A stretch of DNA of 64,000 nucleotides from Brachionus koreanus (lineage: Eukaryota > Rotifera > Eurotatoria > Ploima > Brachionidae): the NCBI GenBank assembly GCA_016987375.1, contig PJRA01000509.1:1127305-1191304 (forward strand). The letters run 5' to 3'. A program made the position numbers and the translations under genes. Shown here piece after piece: positions 49,001 to 60,330 of this stretch; the stretch's first letter is position 1, and each line of letters opens with the position of its first letter. The notes below the pieces were generated by a model. It was not told the DNA's origin and searched no databases. It was given only the letters and a program-made list of their open reading frames with translations.

Positions 49001-51291
49001 AAACCAAACCGAAAGATAATAAGCCTAAATCAGGTTACAGTCAAAGTGATGTCAATGAAGGGTAAAGAATACAAAAATGTCACTTGTGTCACTATGAGTG
49101 ATATGATTGTTTTTCTTCAATACAATGAAAAATCATCAAAATACGGATTTATGAATGATACGGTAATTTTTTTTCATTTTGTTGTGTAGAAACGTGTTTA
49201 TACTTCTTGTTATGGGATCAATAAATAAAAAAAGACTTTTCTTAAAAAATTTTTTGCTGGAATCCAATTACAAAGCATAATGGTTTATTTAAGTAAAGAA
49301 AAAATATGTTAGTAGTTTAAGCTGCAGTTAAGCCAACAGATAGTAAAAGACAAGGAAGAATATTTTGAGCTATATCAAGAATACTGCATTAAAAAATAAA
49401 AAAAAGTATTTTTCATAATAATTGATGATGCAGCTTTTGTTATTTGGAAAAATCTGTCTAAAAAAATAAAGATTTCTGAGTTTTTTGTGTAAAAATTTTT
49501 CTAAAATTTTGATAAATAAATGAAAAAAATTTTTGATTTTTATTAAATTCTAAAAATTTTAAATCATCTAATTAGTTGTTTAAATCATTATTTCAAATTT
49601 ATATTTCAAACTTTAATTAATAATTTAGCACACAAATTTTTTAAAATAATCTAGCTTGTTTTAACCCATTGATTTAACTTTAGAATGACACCATCTTTTC
49701 TTGTAAATATCTGAAGAAGGTTTAAATCGCTTGTTTTTTAAATATAATTTTAACTCTAATAAAAAATGAAACAATAAATTAAAATTTAATTTAAAGAAAA
49801 GTGTAATTACATGTAATTATGGTATATTAGTAAGACCAAAAGAATCTGACATAAATCATTTACAAAATCAATCAAATCAAATGTATCATCAGAGAACAGT
49901 GAGTCAATCAAATTCGATAAAATCCAATCAAACAAGTGCAAATTCGGGACAGAATTCTTCCAAATCGTTTACTCATGAATCACTGATTACATATATTGCT
50001 CATACAATTACAAACGAAATATTCGAAGTAAAATTTCCGGATGAATCATCACGAAATCAATGGTTAATTCTTGTTCACACTCATATTACTCCATTTATTG
50101 AAGACAATAAAGAAAATGTCGACGTCAAAGTAACCAGTGCTACAAGTGAACCATCGTCTGGAGAACTGACCATAAGTTCAGATATTGCAGGCCTAATTTT
50201 GACATTTAATAATTTGCTTTCGAATCAAATGACGGTGAACTTGATGAGAAGTGCGAGCAGTGCTGGAGAGACAATAACCAAAAATAGCCAGGATAATCAA
50301 ATAAGCATTCCAAAAAGAGCCGAGACTTTCAATGGCGCTTCTTCTTCCAAAGAATCTCAAATGTCAATTATAAACATAAATTCAGAATTGTTTCAAAAGT
50401 CGAAAATTTTTCAGACTCTAAGTCCTAAAAGTTGCGAAACACTATCGACAACGACAAATACTGAATCGGATTATTCGACCACGACAAACAAGTCAGCCGA
50501 TTCTGGATACCAATCTAAATCGTGTTGTATATATGCTGATCTTGATCAATCGATATCTGCATGTATCTGTAGTGACAAGACAGATGCAAAAAATAAACTC
50601 TTTGACGATAACACACTGCAGTCGTTACCAAGAAATGTTTTTGAGCAAATGCTCAGAAATATATTAAACGATTACACTAAGACAAAAAAAGAAAATTTTG
50701 AGCTAAGAAAATCAATTGAAAATAAAGACAAGTCAATTGATTTGCTCAAAAAAGCATTAGACGAATACAAGGTATTTTCTGAAACAAAAAAGTATTTTTT
50801 TTTGTGTTTTAATTTTTTTATTCAAATTTAAAAGGTTCAACTTGACAATGAAAAGCAAGACTTGGAAAAAAAATTTAATGATCTTGAAAAGAAAGAGGTA
50901 AAAATAAGTTTTATTTAAATTCTGTCAAATAAAGGCTTGTCTAGCCTTTACTAACACACTCAAACACTAAATAATAGCACTTAACGCTTTTTAAATGAAT
51001 TTCTATTCAAAGAACTTAGATGCTACTAGTGGCACTGCTAATATAACACGGCTTAACCATAATATTAGTCAAATTAGCAATAATAGTCAAATAAATAACT
51101 CAATTAATTCTACTCAAAGCAATCCAAGTAGTCTCTTGTCGGACATGAACAACAACAGCGCAAACAGTCAATCCATGTCAAATAAAGTGTCCATAATGGT
51201 AAAATGTGAACGTTCGCTACTCTCCTCTAATGCTCAGGTCAAAAAAGAAGATGATAAAAATGCATCTGATTCTTCAATTTTATTTTTATAA
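34083..51291 (+). CDS. Large Rho guanine-nucleotide exchange factor, AKAP13/ARHGEF28 family
   Basis: Activates Rho GTPases at membranes and cytoskeleton. Exons: 34083(ATG at 34189)-34252, 34312-34364, 34415-34622, 37212-37899, 40099-40454, 40511-40584, 40840-40902, 41018-42029, 42709-42760, 43028-43228, 43286-43701, 43758-44074, 44130-44176, 46314-46632, 46694-46798, 48264-48443, 48499-48933, 48983-49162, 49797-50771, 50835-50897 and 51013-51291. From 34189 the phases close at 2028 residues. The N-terminus has the family PLYG block and an ankyrin-like segment (HVEIPEDW, ENLLHFAARHNL). A disordered Ser-rich middle follows, with a His tract. Then a C1 finger (CDTCQKSL, CKNCQIIIH), a DH domain (FEFIKTEVNYY, PDCLTIITQRLTKYL), PH (SDMIVFLQ, SSRNQWLIL) and a coiled coil. 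The true start may lie further upstream. An alternative first exon is listed separately. Confidence 0.9.
38944..39070. mobile_element. Possible short MITE in a RhoGEF intron
   Basis: Imperfect inverted ends: ATACTAGATGAGCCAGACT at the left and, as reverse complement at the right, ATACTGGATGAGACTTTTA. They bound about 125 bases of A/T-rich filler in the intron at 37900-40098. Short non-autonomous transposons look like this, but the family is unknown and the target duplication is unclear. Confidence 0.35.
45359..45582 (+). other. Open coding-like stretch inside RhoGEF intron
   Basis: About 67 open codons without an ATG, from after a TAG near 45380 to a TAA at about 45580. They include FRDFQEAIENNQVNNLEQ and YRYQLGNRFFGYFEQN. 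An acceptor-like TTTATTTAG precedes GATTTTCAAGAG, and a donor GTAATC follows TATCAGTTAG. That donor gives the wrong phase for the next exon, so it is not a simple cassette exon. It could be part of another isoform or a decayed exon. Confidence 0.3.
45597..45614. repeat. TC dinucleotide repeat
   Basis: About eight CT units (CTCTCTCTCTCTCTCT) lie about 220 bases upstream of the alternative RhoGEF start codon. Pyrimidine or GA/CT repeats are common in promoters, so this may belong to the internal promoter. Confidence 0.5.
45833..46242 (+). CDS. Alternative first coding exon of the RhoGEF (short isoform)
   Basis: Begins at ATG 45833 (MQDSAVFEKNKKNRTQKTKR), preceded in frame by a stop 12 bases upstream and by no usable acceptor, so it acts as a first exon. 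It ends AAT-AG before GTACCC, phase 2, and joins the acceptor at 46313/46314 (C-AAG-TCG) in frame. The upstream exon 44130-44176 also ends phase 2 (TAC-AG) and joins the same acceptor. The short product would lack the AKAP13-type N-terminus and the C1 finger but keep DH, PH and the coiled coil. It contains a Ser run made by TAG/AGC repeats at 46196-46214. Confidence 0.6.
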
Positions 51292-53050
51292 ATATTTTCG
51301 TCCGTAAATATTTCTCATTTTTGCTCCTTTTTTTTTGGAAAAATAAAATTATTTTTGTTTTCTATTTTTTGTAATATTTTTTTGTAAACTTTTTTGTCAT
51401 TTATATAAATTATTTTGCAAAAGCCTTTAAATTTATTTAAAAAAAAAAAGGTATAAATAGACAATATTTAAAATATTTTATTACCAGCCAAGATATAGAC
51501 CTATTATTATTTGTTCCATTATTTATTGTGAAAAATTATTTAAATTATGCAGAGTTTTTATTTTTTCTTTTCAATTTACTAAAGCAAATAAATTTAAAAA
51601 AAAATTTTCCCTTTTTTATTCAGTTATTTTTACAACCGGAATTTATCTAATAGTTTACTGAATTAAGATCAATTTGATAAGTAAAAAGTGATTGTTCAAT
51701 CATAAAAAGATTCAAAATCAAATATAGCTTTATTTAAAAAATTCGATTTTGAAGCTAAATTATAGAAGTGAACATTCAAGAAATTGATTATGGCTTTAAA
51801 ATTGAATAATTTCGAATTATTTTCATGTTTAAATAGATTTTTAATGCAAAACTATTAAAATAATTTGATTTAAAAATATTATTAATATTTTTTTTAATAA
51901 AAATAATATATATATATATTTATATTAAAATTAAAATTGTTTTATTTGTTTTTCTTTTTAAAACAACTTTGTAATATTTTTATTAAATTGAATATTGAGA
52001 TTACAAATTTATTAGCCAAGCCTCGTGAGTATAGGCTGACGATAAATCTAATTTAAATAAATCAATAAAACTAGTTGATTATCTAAGAAAAATAAATCGA
52101 AAATAGATAAAAAGCGTTTATAAAATGAGCAGCTCAGGGATAAGAAAGACTCTAATAGATGGCATGAAAAGAGCATACAAACACATCGAATTATATAATC
52201 GATAATAGATATAAAAAAAAAACTTCTTCCAGTAATTAATTATTTAATTAATGAACCCAATTGTTACTGTGTTTCGACTCAGTAAAAACAACACAACAAA
52301 TTTGCATAAACAAAAAATCATGAGAATTTTTAGTGAGAGGCTAAATGAAAGTTTTTGATGTTGAATCTGTACTAATTGATATAAGGTATTTAAGGCATTT
52401 TTGCGGTCAATAATTAGTGAAAATGACTTTTTAAATAGTCTTAAAGACGATTGAGTGCGTCTGAGAGGCTTGCTCGTCTTACTTTGAAAATTAAATCAAT
52501 CAAAATCAAAGATAAGATTAGATAAAGAGAAAATACTGCCATTTATGTTCAATTGGACTTCTTGAGAGATCATTAATTACAAACAGAATTTTCTGAATCA
52601 AATATGTAAAATAAAATTTAATTATTTTTAGTTTTATTAAATAGATTAATAGTATTGTTGTAAAAATCGATTAGTCAAGAACTCTTCAATTTTTGATCCG
52701 AATTTTTTTTGAGATTCAGCTATTGTCTCCTTGATCTGGCGACTGAACTTTTTGACATTTATTATTTTATTAGAAAAATAAATTTGGGAATTTCCCGGGA
52801 CTTGCCCGAACGGCAAAAGCCTTCTTTTCAGCCCCCTTGCTAATGTTTGTTATTTAGTATATCAACAAATTCAAGTTAGAATAATTTAGAAATGTTGAAA
52901 AATTTAGAATTAAAGATTAAATTTGCCTTATTATACAATTTCCGCTTTTGTCACATAAGAAAAAAAAACATTTGAAATACATTGAATTTTTTTTTCATTT
53001 CACTAATTTATTTATTTTTTTAAAAATCTTTTTTTTTTTATTTAGATTAA
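51292..53050. other. Intergenic DNA downstream of the RhoGEF
   Basis: An AATAAA signal about 50 bases after the RhoGEF stop probably ends its transcript. The rest is AT-rich, with an AT dinucleotide run near 51906. Broken coding-like scraps appear around 52124-52550 (for example MSSSGIRKTLIDGMKRAYKH), with no family match. Confidence 0.4.
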
Positions 53051-53154
53051 AATGAAAGTTTTATTGTTCTTGATTTGTATAGTACTGATTTCTTCTATAA
53101 AGTCAAAAAAAAATGGAACCAAAAAAGAAAAAAAAATTGGATCGAAGAAAACAG
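53051..53154 (+). CDS. Possible first exon of a small secreted basic protein
   Basis: ATG at 53051 opens a typical signal peptide (MKVLLFLICIVLISSIKS). It is followed by a lysine-rich stretch (KKNGTKKEKKIGSKK) and ends at a good donor (ACAG before GTAAAA). I could not find the next exon: the following 800 bases are a LINE relic. It may be a real gene with a distant second exon, or one cut short by the insertion. Confidence 0.35.
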
Positions 53155-53439
53155 GTAAAATACTTTAAATAAAAAACTTTCCATTGGCAAATAATAAAAT
53201 TTAATCATCATCTTAATTTGTTTTCTAAAAACGCTGATTTAAATTAAAATTTTGTTTCATTTTTTTTCTTAAAAATTTTTCATTCTTTAAGACGGTATAA
53301 AATTTTTCTATTGAAAATTTAAAATTTTAATTATTTGATTTAAAGTGTTAAGATTGTTTAATTGAAATTTATTAATTAAGATGTTTTTTAAAAATCTTTT
53401 ATATATTTTTTTTTCAATTTAAATAATTTTTAATTAAAT

Positions 53440-54345
53440 AAGATACTCTCCATTTGTGACTTTTCTCAATTTTCTAAATTACTATGTTTATCTTAGGGAT
53501 CATATTCTTTACTTGAATAGCATTACTAAATTCAATAAAAGATCGGAAATTTACTCTTTAAGGTTACCACTGACACCATCTAGTCCCAAACTATATTTGT
53601 GTTTAACAAAGAACTGCTATTATTATTCTATTCGCGAATCAAAAAATTTCTTAATACAATTTTGAGTGTTCATTCAAAGGATCTCCGAGTTTATTACAAA
53701 TTATTTTTAAAAAATACATTAACTTATTATTTTATATGCTTAAGACTGCATACAAAATCTTCAATAATCTTTGGAATATTATCGATTAGCCTGTCTTAGG
53801 GAATCAAACTCTTCTACCTTTACTGGTCTTAGACTTATAAATTTAGCTACAAAAAGTAAATGATGAAAAAATGAAACTATTTTTTTCCTGATAGATATCA
53901 AAGATACAACGGCAAGATATAGAAAAAACTATGAAAAAAAATTTCAACTAACTATAGCAATAAATGACTGCAGTAATCCGATTTTCAAAAAACACTTTGA
54001 ATCGATATCCGATAACATTATTAGTAATTAAAAATAAAATCTCAGTTTCACTTCTGGCTTATATACGGTCCCATTTACACTTTATCTTTATCGCAATAAA
54101 CAACTCAATGCAAAATATACTTTCTTACTGCCAAAAACTACAAAATCGCATCTTTCGAAAAAACCAATTCTTCCCCATTTAGAAATAGATTGATAAAGAT
54201 TTCCGTACCTCTTGAAATTTAAATTTCAGAAAAAAGTTCAATTGATTATTAAATAACTTTTCTCTTGGTCGACTTACTCACCAACAAATTCAAGAAGACG
54301 TTTCAACTTATCAAGGCTTTACCTAAACTAAAATAAATAAATAAA
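53440..54345 (+). mobile_element. LINE reverse-transcriptase C-terminal relic
   Basis: Broken plus-strand frames resemble the thumb region of CR1/Jockey-type reverse transcriptases: SSIIFGILSISL, then LLAYIRSHLHFIFIAI, NSMQNILSYCQKLQNRIFRK and a following RNRLIKISVPLEI. This matches the usual Y-x-x-S-x-L-x-Y, then L-Q-x-x-QN-x-x-R. The element ends in TAAATAAATAAA near 54335, a typical LINE 3' tail. Stops and frameshifts show it is inactive. Confidence 0.6.
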
Positions 54346-54611
54346 AATATCAAAGATTCGTATAATTTGAAAAGAATAATTTAGTTCACTTTTGAATAAA
54401 TATAAATGGCAAAACTCTTTGGTTTTTAATTTTCTTAGCAAATACCCCTCAGAATGCTTTTTCTTAGCCTTAAAATAGAAGCTCTTCGTTGTCTTCTTTC
54501 GTCAATTTTTCTTCTCTACTGTCCCATGCAAAACATAGTTCTTTTAGACGTAATCAAATATATGGTCTTTAATGCCATAGAGCAAAATTTTCGTTCGGAT
54601 TCTCAAAGTGT

Positions 54612-55188
54612 GTTAGGATCAGAGTTGTTTAAAAGTCACAAGTCACAAGCCAAGACCAAGTCAAAGACTTTTTATTTAAATATTTTTTTAAAGCAGATTT
54701 TTTTCATTTAAAATAATTTTTAATATTCACTAAATAAGAATTTAATTAAAGTAAAATAATTTAAATATTTTAACATTTAAAAATTTTTTTTTCTCAATCT
54801 AGTCCCTGATTAAATCCAAGTTACTAACCAATAAAGTTGTGTCTTCTAGGTTTTTGGCAGTTAATCTTGACCTATGTGGTCGGTTGATATAACCAGATTT
54901 AGAAAAGAGCCGCTCAACTGGTCCTGAAGAAGTTGGAATGGGTAGGAATTTTTGTGCAAGAGTTGCTAGTGACGGAAATTTTGACTTGTTTTTTTTCCAA
55001 AAATTCACTAAATCATCTTTTTCTGTATAATTTAATTTTTTATAATGTTCTATTTCATTTTTAAATTTAGTTTCTTCATCATTCTCTTCTTCTCTTAAAA
55101 TTATATTATTGTTTGAAGTCCGGACTTGGACTTTATTTTTAAAGACTTTGACTTTAATTTTGGACTTTTAAACAACTCTGGTTAGGAT
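54612..55188 (-). mobile_element. Short hAT transposon with perfect ends and 8-bp target duplication
   Basis: The element spans 54620-55180 (561 bases). Its ends are exact inverted repeats over 18 bases (CAGAGTTGTTTAAAAGTC), flanked on both sides by the same 8 bases, GTTAGGAT (54612-54619 and 55181-55188). That length of target duplication is diagnostic of hAT. Subterminal AAGTC/GACTT repeats lie just inside each end. It encodes only the C-terminal dimerisation domain of a transposase. Sharp ends imply a recent insertion. Confidence 0.92.
54799..55120 (-). CDS. hAT transposase C-terminal dimerisation fragment
   Basis: About 107 uninterrupted codons on the minus strand inside the short hAT element, with no ATG at the front. 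They include YTEKDDLVNFWKKN, SLATLAQKFLPIPTSSGPVE and RLFSKSGYI, then RLTAKNLED, the hAT C-terminal (Dimer_Tnp_hAT) signature, and end SNLDLIRD. The zinc-finger and catalytic parts are missing, so it cannot transpose by itself. The reading frame is nevertheless clean. Confidence 0.75.
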
Positions 55189-55689
55189 CCAAGTGTATTG
55201 TGTAAAATTGATTTTGATAATTAGGAATTTTTGAATTTTTTTTGTTCTAAAATTAAGAATGTCGAAAATTTCACTTAAAAAAAAAATTTTTGTCACTTTG
55301 GTCTTGTTGGAATATTTTTTTATATTCTATTTTATAAATTAATTTTTTTATTTAATTTTTTTCTAAAAATTGATCATTTTATTGATTAATTTAGGACAAT
55401 TGCTGATAGAAATTTTCTTCAAATAAATTCTTTAATATATTCTCATACATCATTCATTGAATTTTACAAATAAGTCAATCACTCGCAAGCTCTAATAATA
55501 GAAATCTCAAGGGAAGCTTAGTTTCAAAAAAGTTTCCAATTTTTATCTTTATGTATGAAAATTTTACTTACACAAGAAAATTTCAAAAAATATTCTAAAC
55601 TAATAAAATAAAACAAAATTTTAAAAACAAAAGATCGGAGCTTTGAATTTAACCAATTTGCATTAGTTTATAATAGAGCAAAATTAATA

Positions 55690-56270
55690 CTAAAAAGAAA
55701 TGGTTGTTGAAGCCTGTTCTAAAAATCGATTTGGTTAGTATTTGTATAGATGGGTCAATTATTAACAGCGGTAATCTACAGCAAAAAGTTGATGTTCATT
55801 TTATGAGGTTTTTAAAAAGCATGAAATCTCCTGTGGTTTGGAATGAATTTCACGTATCAGGTCGTTTCATCTGCCTAGCAATTAGTCTTGTAAAAAGAGT
55901 AATTTTTTCTTGTTTATGGACCCAAATTAAGCCAATTAAAAAATTATGTACATTACATGCTGAGCTTTAATATGCTCGTTTGGCACAGACTCATATCTAA
56001 GATTTCTACGGTAATTAAGAACCTAATCTCTAAAATCGGTCAATAACTTCAAATTTCAAAAAATTAGGACTCAAAGTTTATCCGCAAAGCAAAACTATAA
56101 GATTGTCATTTGGTTGTATAAAAAGTATTTTATCTAAAAACTTTGGCTCTAACAAGACTTTTCTTTATCTTAGAATTATAACCAAATATCAATTAACAAA
56201 TAGAAATCAGATACTTGAAATTAATTTAGTTGAGGAAAATCAAATACTTTTAGAATTTTTTTAGAAATTT
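55690..56270 (+). other. Coding-like stretch, function unknown
   Basis: Two open plus-strand segments. The first (about 55704-55970) has VSICIDGSIINSGNLQQK and VVWNEFHVSGRFICLAI. The second (about 56040-56265, other frame) has FKKLGLKVYPQSKTIRLSFG and RNQILEINLVEENQ. Neither starts with ATG. They look like parts of one decayed gene or transposon. No family is recognised. Confidence 0.3.
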
Positions 56271-56280
56271 CAGAATTTGA

Positions 56281-57790
56281 TGTTGAACATTCAGATGTAA
56301 ATTTCAAACAAATAAAAAAGAAAAATTAATTTCTCGATATATTGGCTTTTTTCAATGTAATTAATTTATTATTTTATTTTGTATAGCACACTATTATCTA
56401 TGGAATAAAAAGTACTTTGAGCTATCATTAGACAAATGTCATTTTTTATTGAAATAAATTTTTCCTTTTATCATTGAAGTTGAATTAATTTGTTGCTAAT
56501 TATTTAATTACTATTCACAATTTAGAGAAAAAATATGGTAATTTTAACTTTAAAAAAAAGGTAAATTTAATCTAAACAATTGAAATTAATTTTTAAAACG
56601 AATGATCTTTTTCATTTTTTCTTTTCACTATTTTATATGATATAAATAATCACTATCCGAGTATTTTTAAATTAGAATAGCAAAGTATGAACTAAGAAAC
56701 TAAAATGTTCTAGAATGCATGTCTAAAAATTTAAATGAAACCACTCGTCATTAATTAAACATCGCACAAATAGCTAATTTACATTTATTTCAGATAAATC
56801 ATTTAATTTTTTGTTTAACTTATAAATATTCCGAAATTTATTTTTAATTTTTAAAATGAAAAAATATTTTTTCCGAAATATCTTTTTTTTTCTAATAAAT
56901 TTTGTCACCAACCCAAATATGTGGTCTAATTAATGCGTTAAACGCATTGCTTTTCATAGGAAAAATTAACATTATATTGACAATACACAGCAACGCTTAG
57001 AACCCCTTCATGATGACTAGTATTTATAGTGAACAAAATTTTAAATAGAGCTATAGATCAATCTTGAAAAAGTTGGTTTATTTTCAATATAAACTAGTTT
57101 GAATGACATTTTTTTAACTTACCGGTAATAATTATTCAAAGAAATAGATACTATAAATAAATAATAAAAAAGTTAAAATGTGTTAATTTAAATTAAGAAT
57201 TAAGTTTAGAAAACTATAAATAATTTTAAAAGAAAAATAGTATTTAATGAATTATTATAAGTATAATTTAAAATTTAGGTAATTCATTTGCTTGGGCGTT
57301 TATTATAAAATTAGTATTCTAAATTTCAAAAATTAAATCTTAGAATTAACCTTAAATACTAATTTAAATATCAATTAAATTTAAATAAAATGACATATCT
57401 TGTTGAAACGTTTATATTTATTTAGTTATTCATCTGTATCAAAATTTAAAACTTAACATGGGTATCTCACAAATGTCTTGACATAAATATTTAGGTAATT
57501 TAGAGTTTAGTAAGTAAAAGCATTTAAAATAACGATCAATTTTTGGTCCTCAGTTTTTTCTTTAGAATATTAAAAGAAATTTTGCTTTAAGGTTTAGTCT
57601 AATATAAATTTAATTATCGAATTTTTTAGATGAATCTATTAACTTAGAAAACAAATTAAACAATAAATATTTTGGAAATTGATAAGTTTTATTTGTTAAT
57701 TATTGAAAGGATATAAATACGAAGCAAACCATAATTATTCAATGATTTAACATTATTAATTCTCTAATAAAAATAGAACTGCCATTCACA
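56281..57790. other. AT-rich gap
   Basis: 1.5 kb with no coding signal or recognised repeat. Confidence 0.4.
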
Positions 57791-57796
57791 CTGTAG

Positions 57797-58475
57797 TTTT
57801 ATGAGCGATCACGTTCATTTTTTTCACAAATTTTCATTATCTTTCAGAAATTTTCATAATTCTAAGTTTTGATGAAAAAAAAATTTTTGTTTAGCAGCTA
57901 TATCTAAATGCTTGCAGATTTTTTTAATTTATCAAGTGAAGTTTTACAAAACTCATTTTGTGAAACACTGTAATGTTTACATTAGTACCCTTGGGCCCGT
58001 CAATCCGATCTCCTCGTTTGACGTTTAGGAACAGCAAGTTATTCTCCATTCTAATTAAAACGCACAAGGTTTAGTTAGTTAACTAATCCAGTGATATCGA
58101 CAGAGATGTCGCTATATCACAAACACAATTGATATGTTATAAATTCATTTTGGATCTAAAGGTTTCTTTTTTTCATTGCCAATTGTTTTTTCCATTACAT
58201 TAGATTTTTTGAAAAGTCTGATCAACCGATTTGAAGCAAAATTAGGAATAGAATATTTATTAACCATCTGAGTTATCAATTTTTTCTGGAAACAAAAATT
58301 TATAAAAATAGTTCAAAAATTGGTTAAATTTCAAAATATTTGAATTTTTAAAGTATTTGGAAGAATTTTGAAGTGGCTAAGCAAGAATACTTTTTTTTAA
58401 ATATACTTTTATACAAATTCCACGAAGATAATGAAAATTCATGAAAATCTATGAACGTGATCGTTCATAAAGCTT
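57797..58475. mobile_element. MITE with TA target and near-palindromic ends
   Basis: Inverted ends about 45-50 bases long: TGAGCGATCACGTTCAT on the left and TGAACGATCACGTTCAT (reverse strand) on the right, each continuing into TTTTCATTATCTT-like sequence. A TA lies at both borders, as for Tc1/mariner elements. Inside each end the six-base arms TGAACG/CGTTCA flank four bases, so each end is itself a palindrome. The interior (about 580 bases) has no open frame, so it is non-autonomous. Confidence 0.65.
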
Positions 58476-59917
58476 TAGAAAAATACTATGAGAATAACCA
58501 TGAATAAAATCATCAGATATTTAGTGATTTTTTTGTTCGGCCTTAAAGTAAGAAAAACAATGAAAAAATTCTAAAATTATTCGTTAACCTTTCCAATTTT
58601 TGTATGAGTTAAGATTTGGTATCGATAAATTTTCTTGTAAAAAGAAAGATTGCATTAACACTAGAAAGCCCGGCTGATTTCTCATTAAAATCTCAAATTA
58701 AGTTATCCAGATAAATTAAGGATTTTCTTTGATAATTTATTCATTTTCTAAAAAATTAAAATAAAAACCGTTTTTTAAAATTTTTTTTATATGTGGTAAA
58801 AATCAAGTTTCAATTTTTCAAAAAGGGATCTAAAAACCCCCTCGAGCGTTCTATTGTTAAAAAAGATTTAAAAAAATAATGCAATCAATTACTTTAGATT
58901 ATTTTTTAACACAAACCACAATTTATCTTTTTGGGTGTTTTAATTCTTAGCTTTTTTGTTAAAAATCCTAAAAAATTTGATATTTTATTAAAATTAATTT
59001 TAATATCTAAATAAAATAAATAATTTTTTTAAAGTTTTTTCTTAAAAATCGAAATCTTTGGTGTCAAGTTATGTTTTTAAGAGTTTTTTTTCTAATTTTC
59101 AGCTCCAAAAATTTCAAAGAATTGAATTATTTTGTAAGCTAAATGAACTAAAGTGCTTCAAGTCAAGCAATATTGTGTTCGGTACTCTGTTAATAATGTC
59201 AAATATGTGCTTATTGTATGATTAAATTAGCATGCTTGAGTTGATTTTTGTTGATTGAGTCTCAATGATCGAAAAATAGCTATAGCCCACGTAAAATATT
59301 GCAGTAAAAAATGTTCCGGTCCTGTTTACGAGACAATGACATAGATTCGTGATCGACAAAAATCGGATTCAACTTTTGTTTTAATTAGTTTTTGTGTGCC
59401 ACGACAAAATACCTGATAGATCCGAACATGTTTGTTTAACATTGTCGATTGACAAAAATTTCAAGCCTTACCAGTTTGTTTAATCTTTAAAGAAGCTAAT
59501 TACGCTTAGATTATAAAAACAATTTTTTTAAATACTCATTTATATAAAGAACTTGAACAATAATGAAGCGGAATTTTCTACGGCTTGTGCGCAAATAATC
59601 AGAGTTAATTGCAGTGCCGATTCAAAGACCTAAATTTTCTTGAATTTGAACGCAATTTGAAACTGAAAAGTTTACCTTTAAAAAAGAGCGGATCGGAATA
59701 TTGCAAAATTCCAACTGCTCTTTGAACAGATATTGTTAAGCAATTCAAATTTATTAAGTAAACAAGCTAGAGAAATTTGATAGATTTTTTTTTCTTTATT
59801 AAATTTTATTTATTCAATCTAGCAAACAAAATCGAAGTAATAAAAAATGAAGATAAATTTTAATAAAACTCAACTTGAAGTTTTCTTGTTTGCTAAACAT
59901 ATTGTGGTCAGTTTACT
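58476..59917. other. AT-rich gap
   Basis: No gene, RNA or repeat recognised. Confidence 0.35.
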
Positions 59918-60325
59918 ATGCGTTTGATTTTTATTTCCAATCGGATTATCATGATTAGATCTTTTTCAATTCATCTACCTCAGAAAATATTGAATTTCGT
60001 TAGAAAGATTGAAGGGAAAAAAGTTTCAACGTTAACTTCAATATTTAATTTAAATATTAAGGAAATTAAACATAATATGATAATCCATTATGTATACACA
60101 TATAGGTCTTTTGATAGTTGATTTTTTTCCGATTTTTCTAATTTTGAGAGCATCCGAGATTTTTATCGCCAAAGAAATGACGAAAAGATGGACGATCTTT
60201 TTTTTGTTGTCTGGCAGAATTACTCGAGATTTTTCAAACCATTAAAATTTAATCGGACTATTTACCATCAATCAAACGAAGAAGATTATTTCAGTCTACC
60301 CGTGTTAATCCTCACCTATGGGTAA
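59918..60325 (+). other. Candidate coding exons, function unknown
   Basis: A 67-codon frame from 59918 (ATG MRLIFISNR) is followed, across one stop, by about 66 open codons. These include ESIRDFYRQRNDEKMDDLF, VVWQNYSRFFKPLKF and NEEDYFSLPVLILTYG, ending at a donor-like GGTAAC. The second part has balanced, protein-like composition. No domain is recognised. A similar TTTTTTTCCGATTTTTCT tract recurs at about 60486. Confidence 0.3.
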
Positions 60326-60330
60326 CTCTG

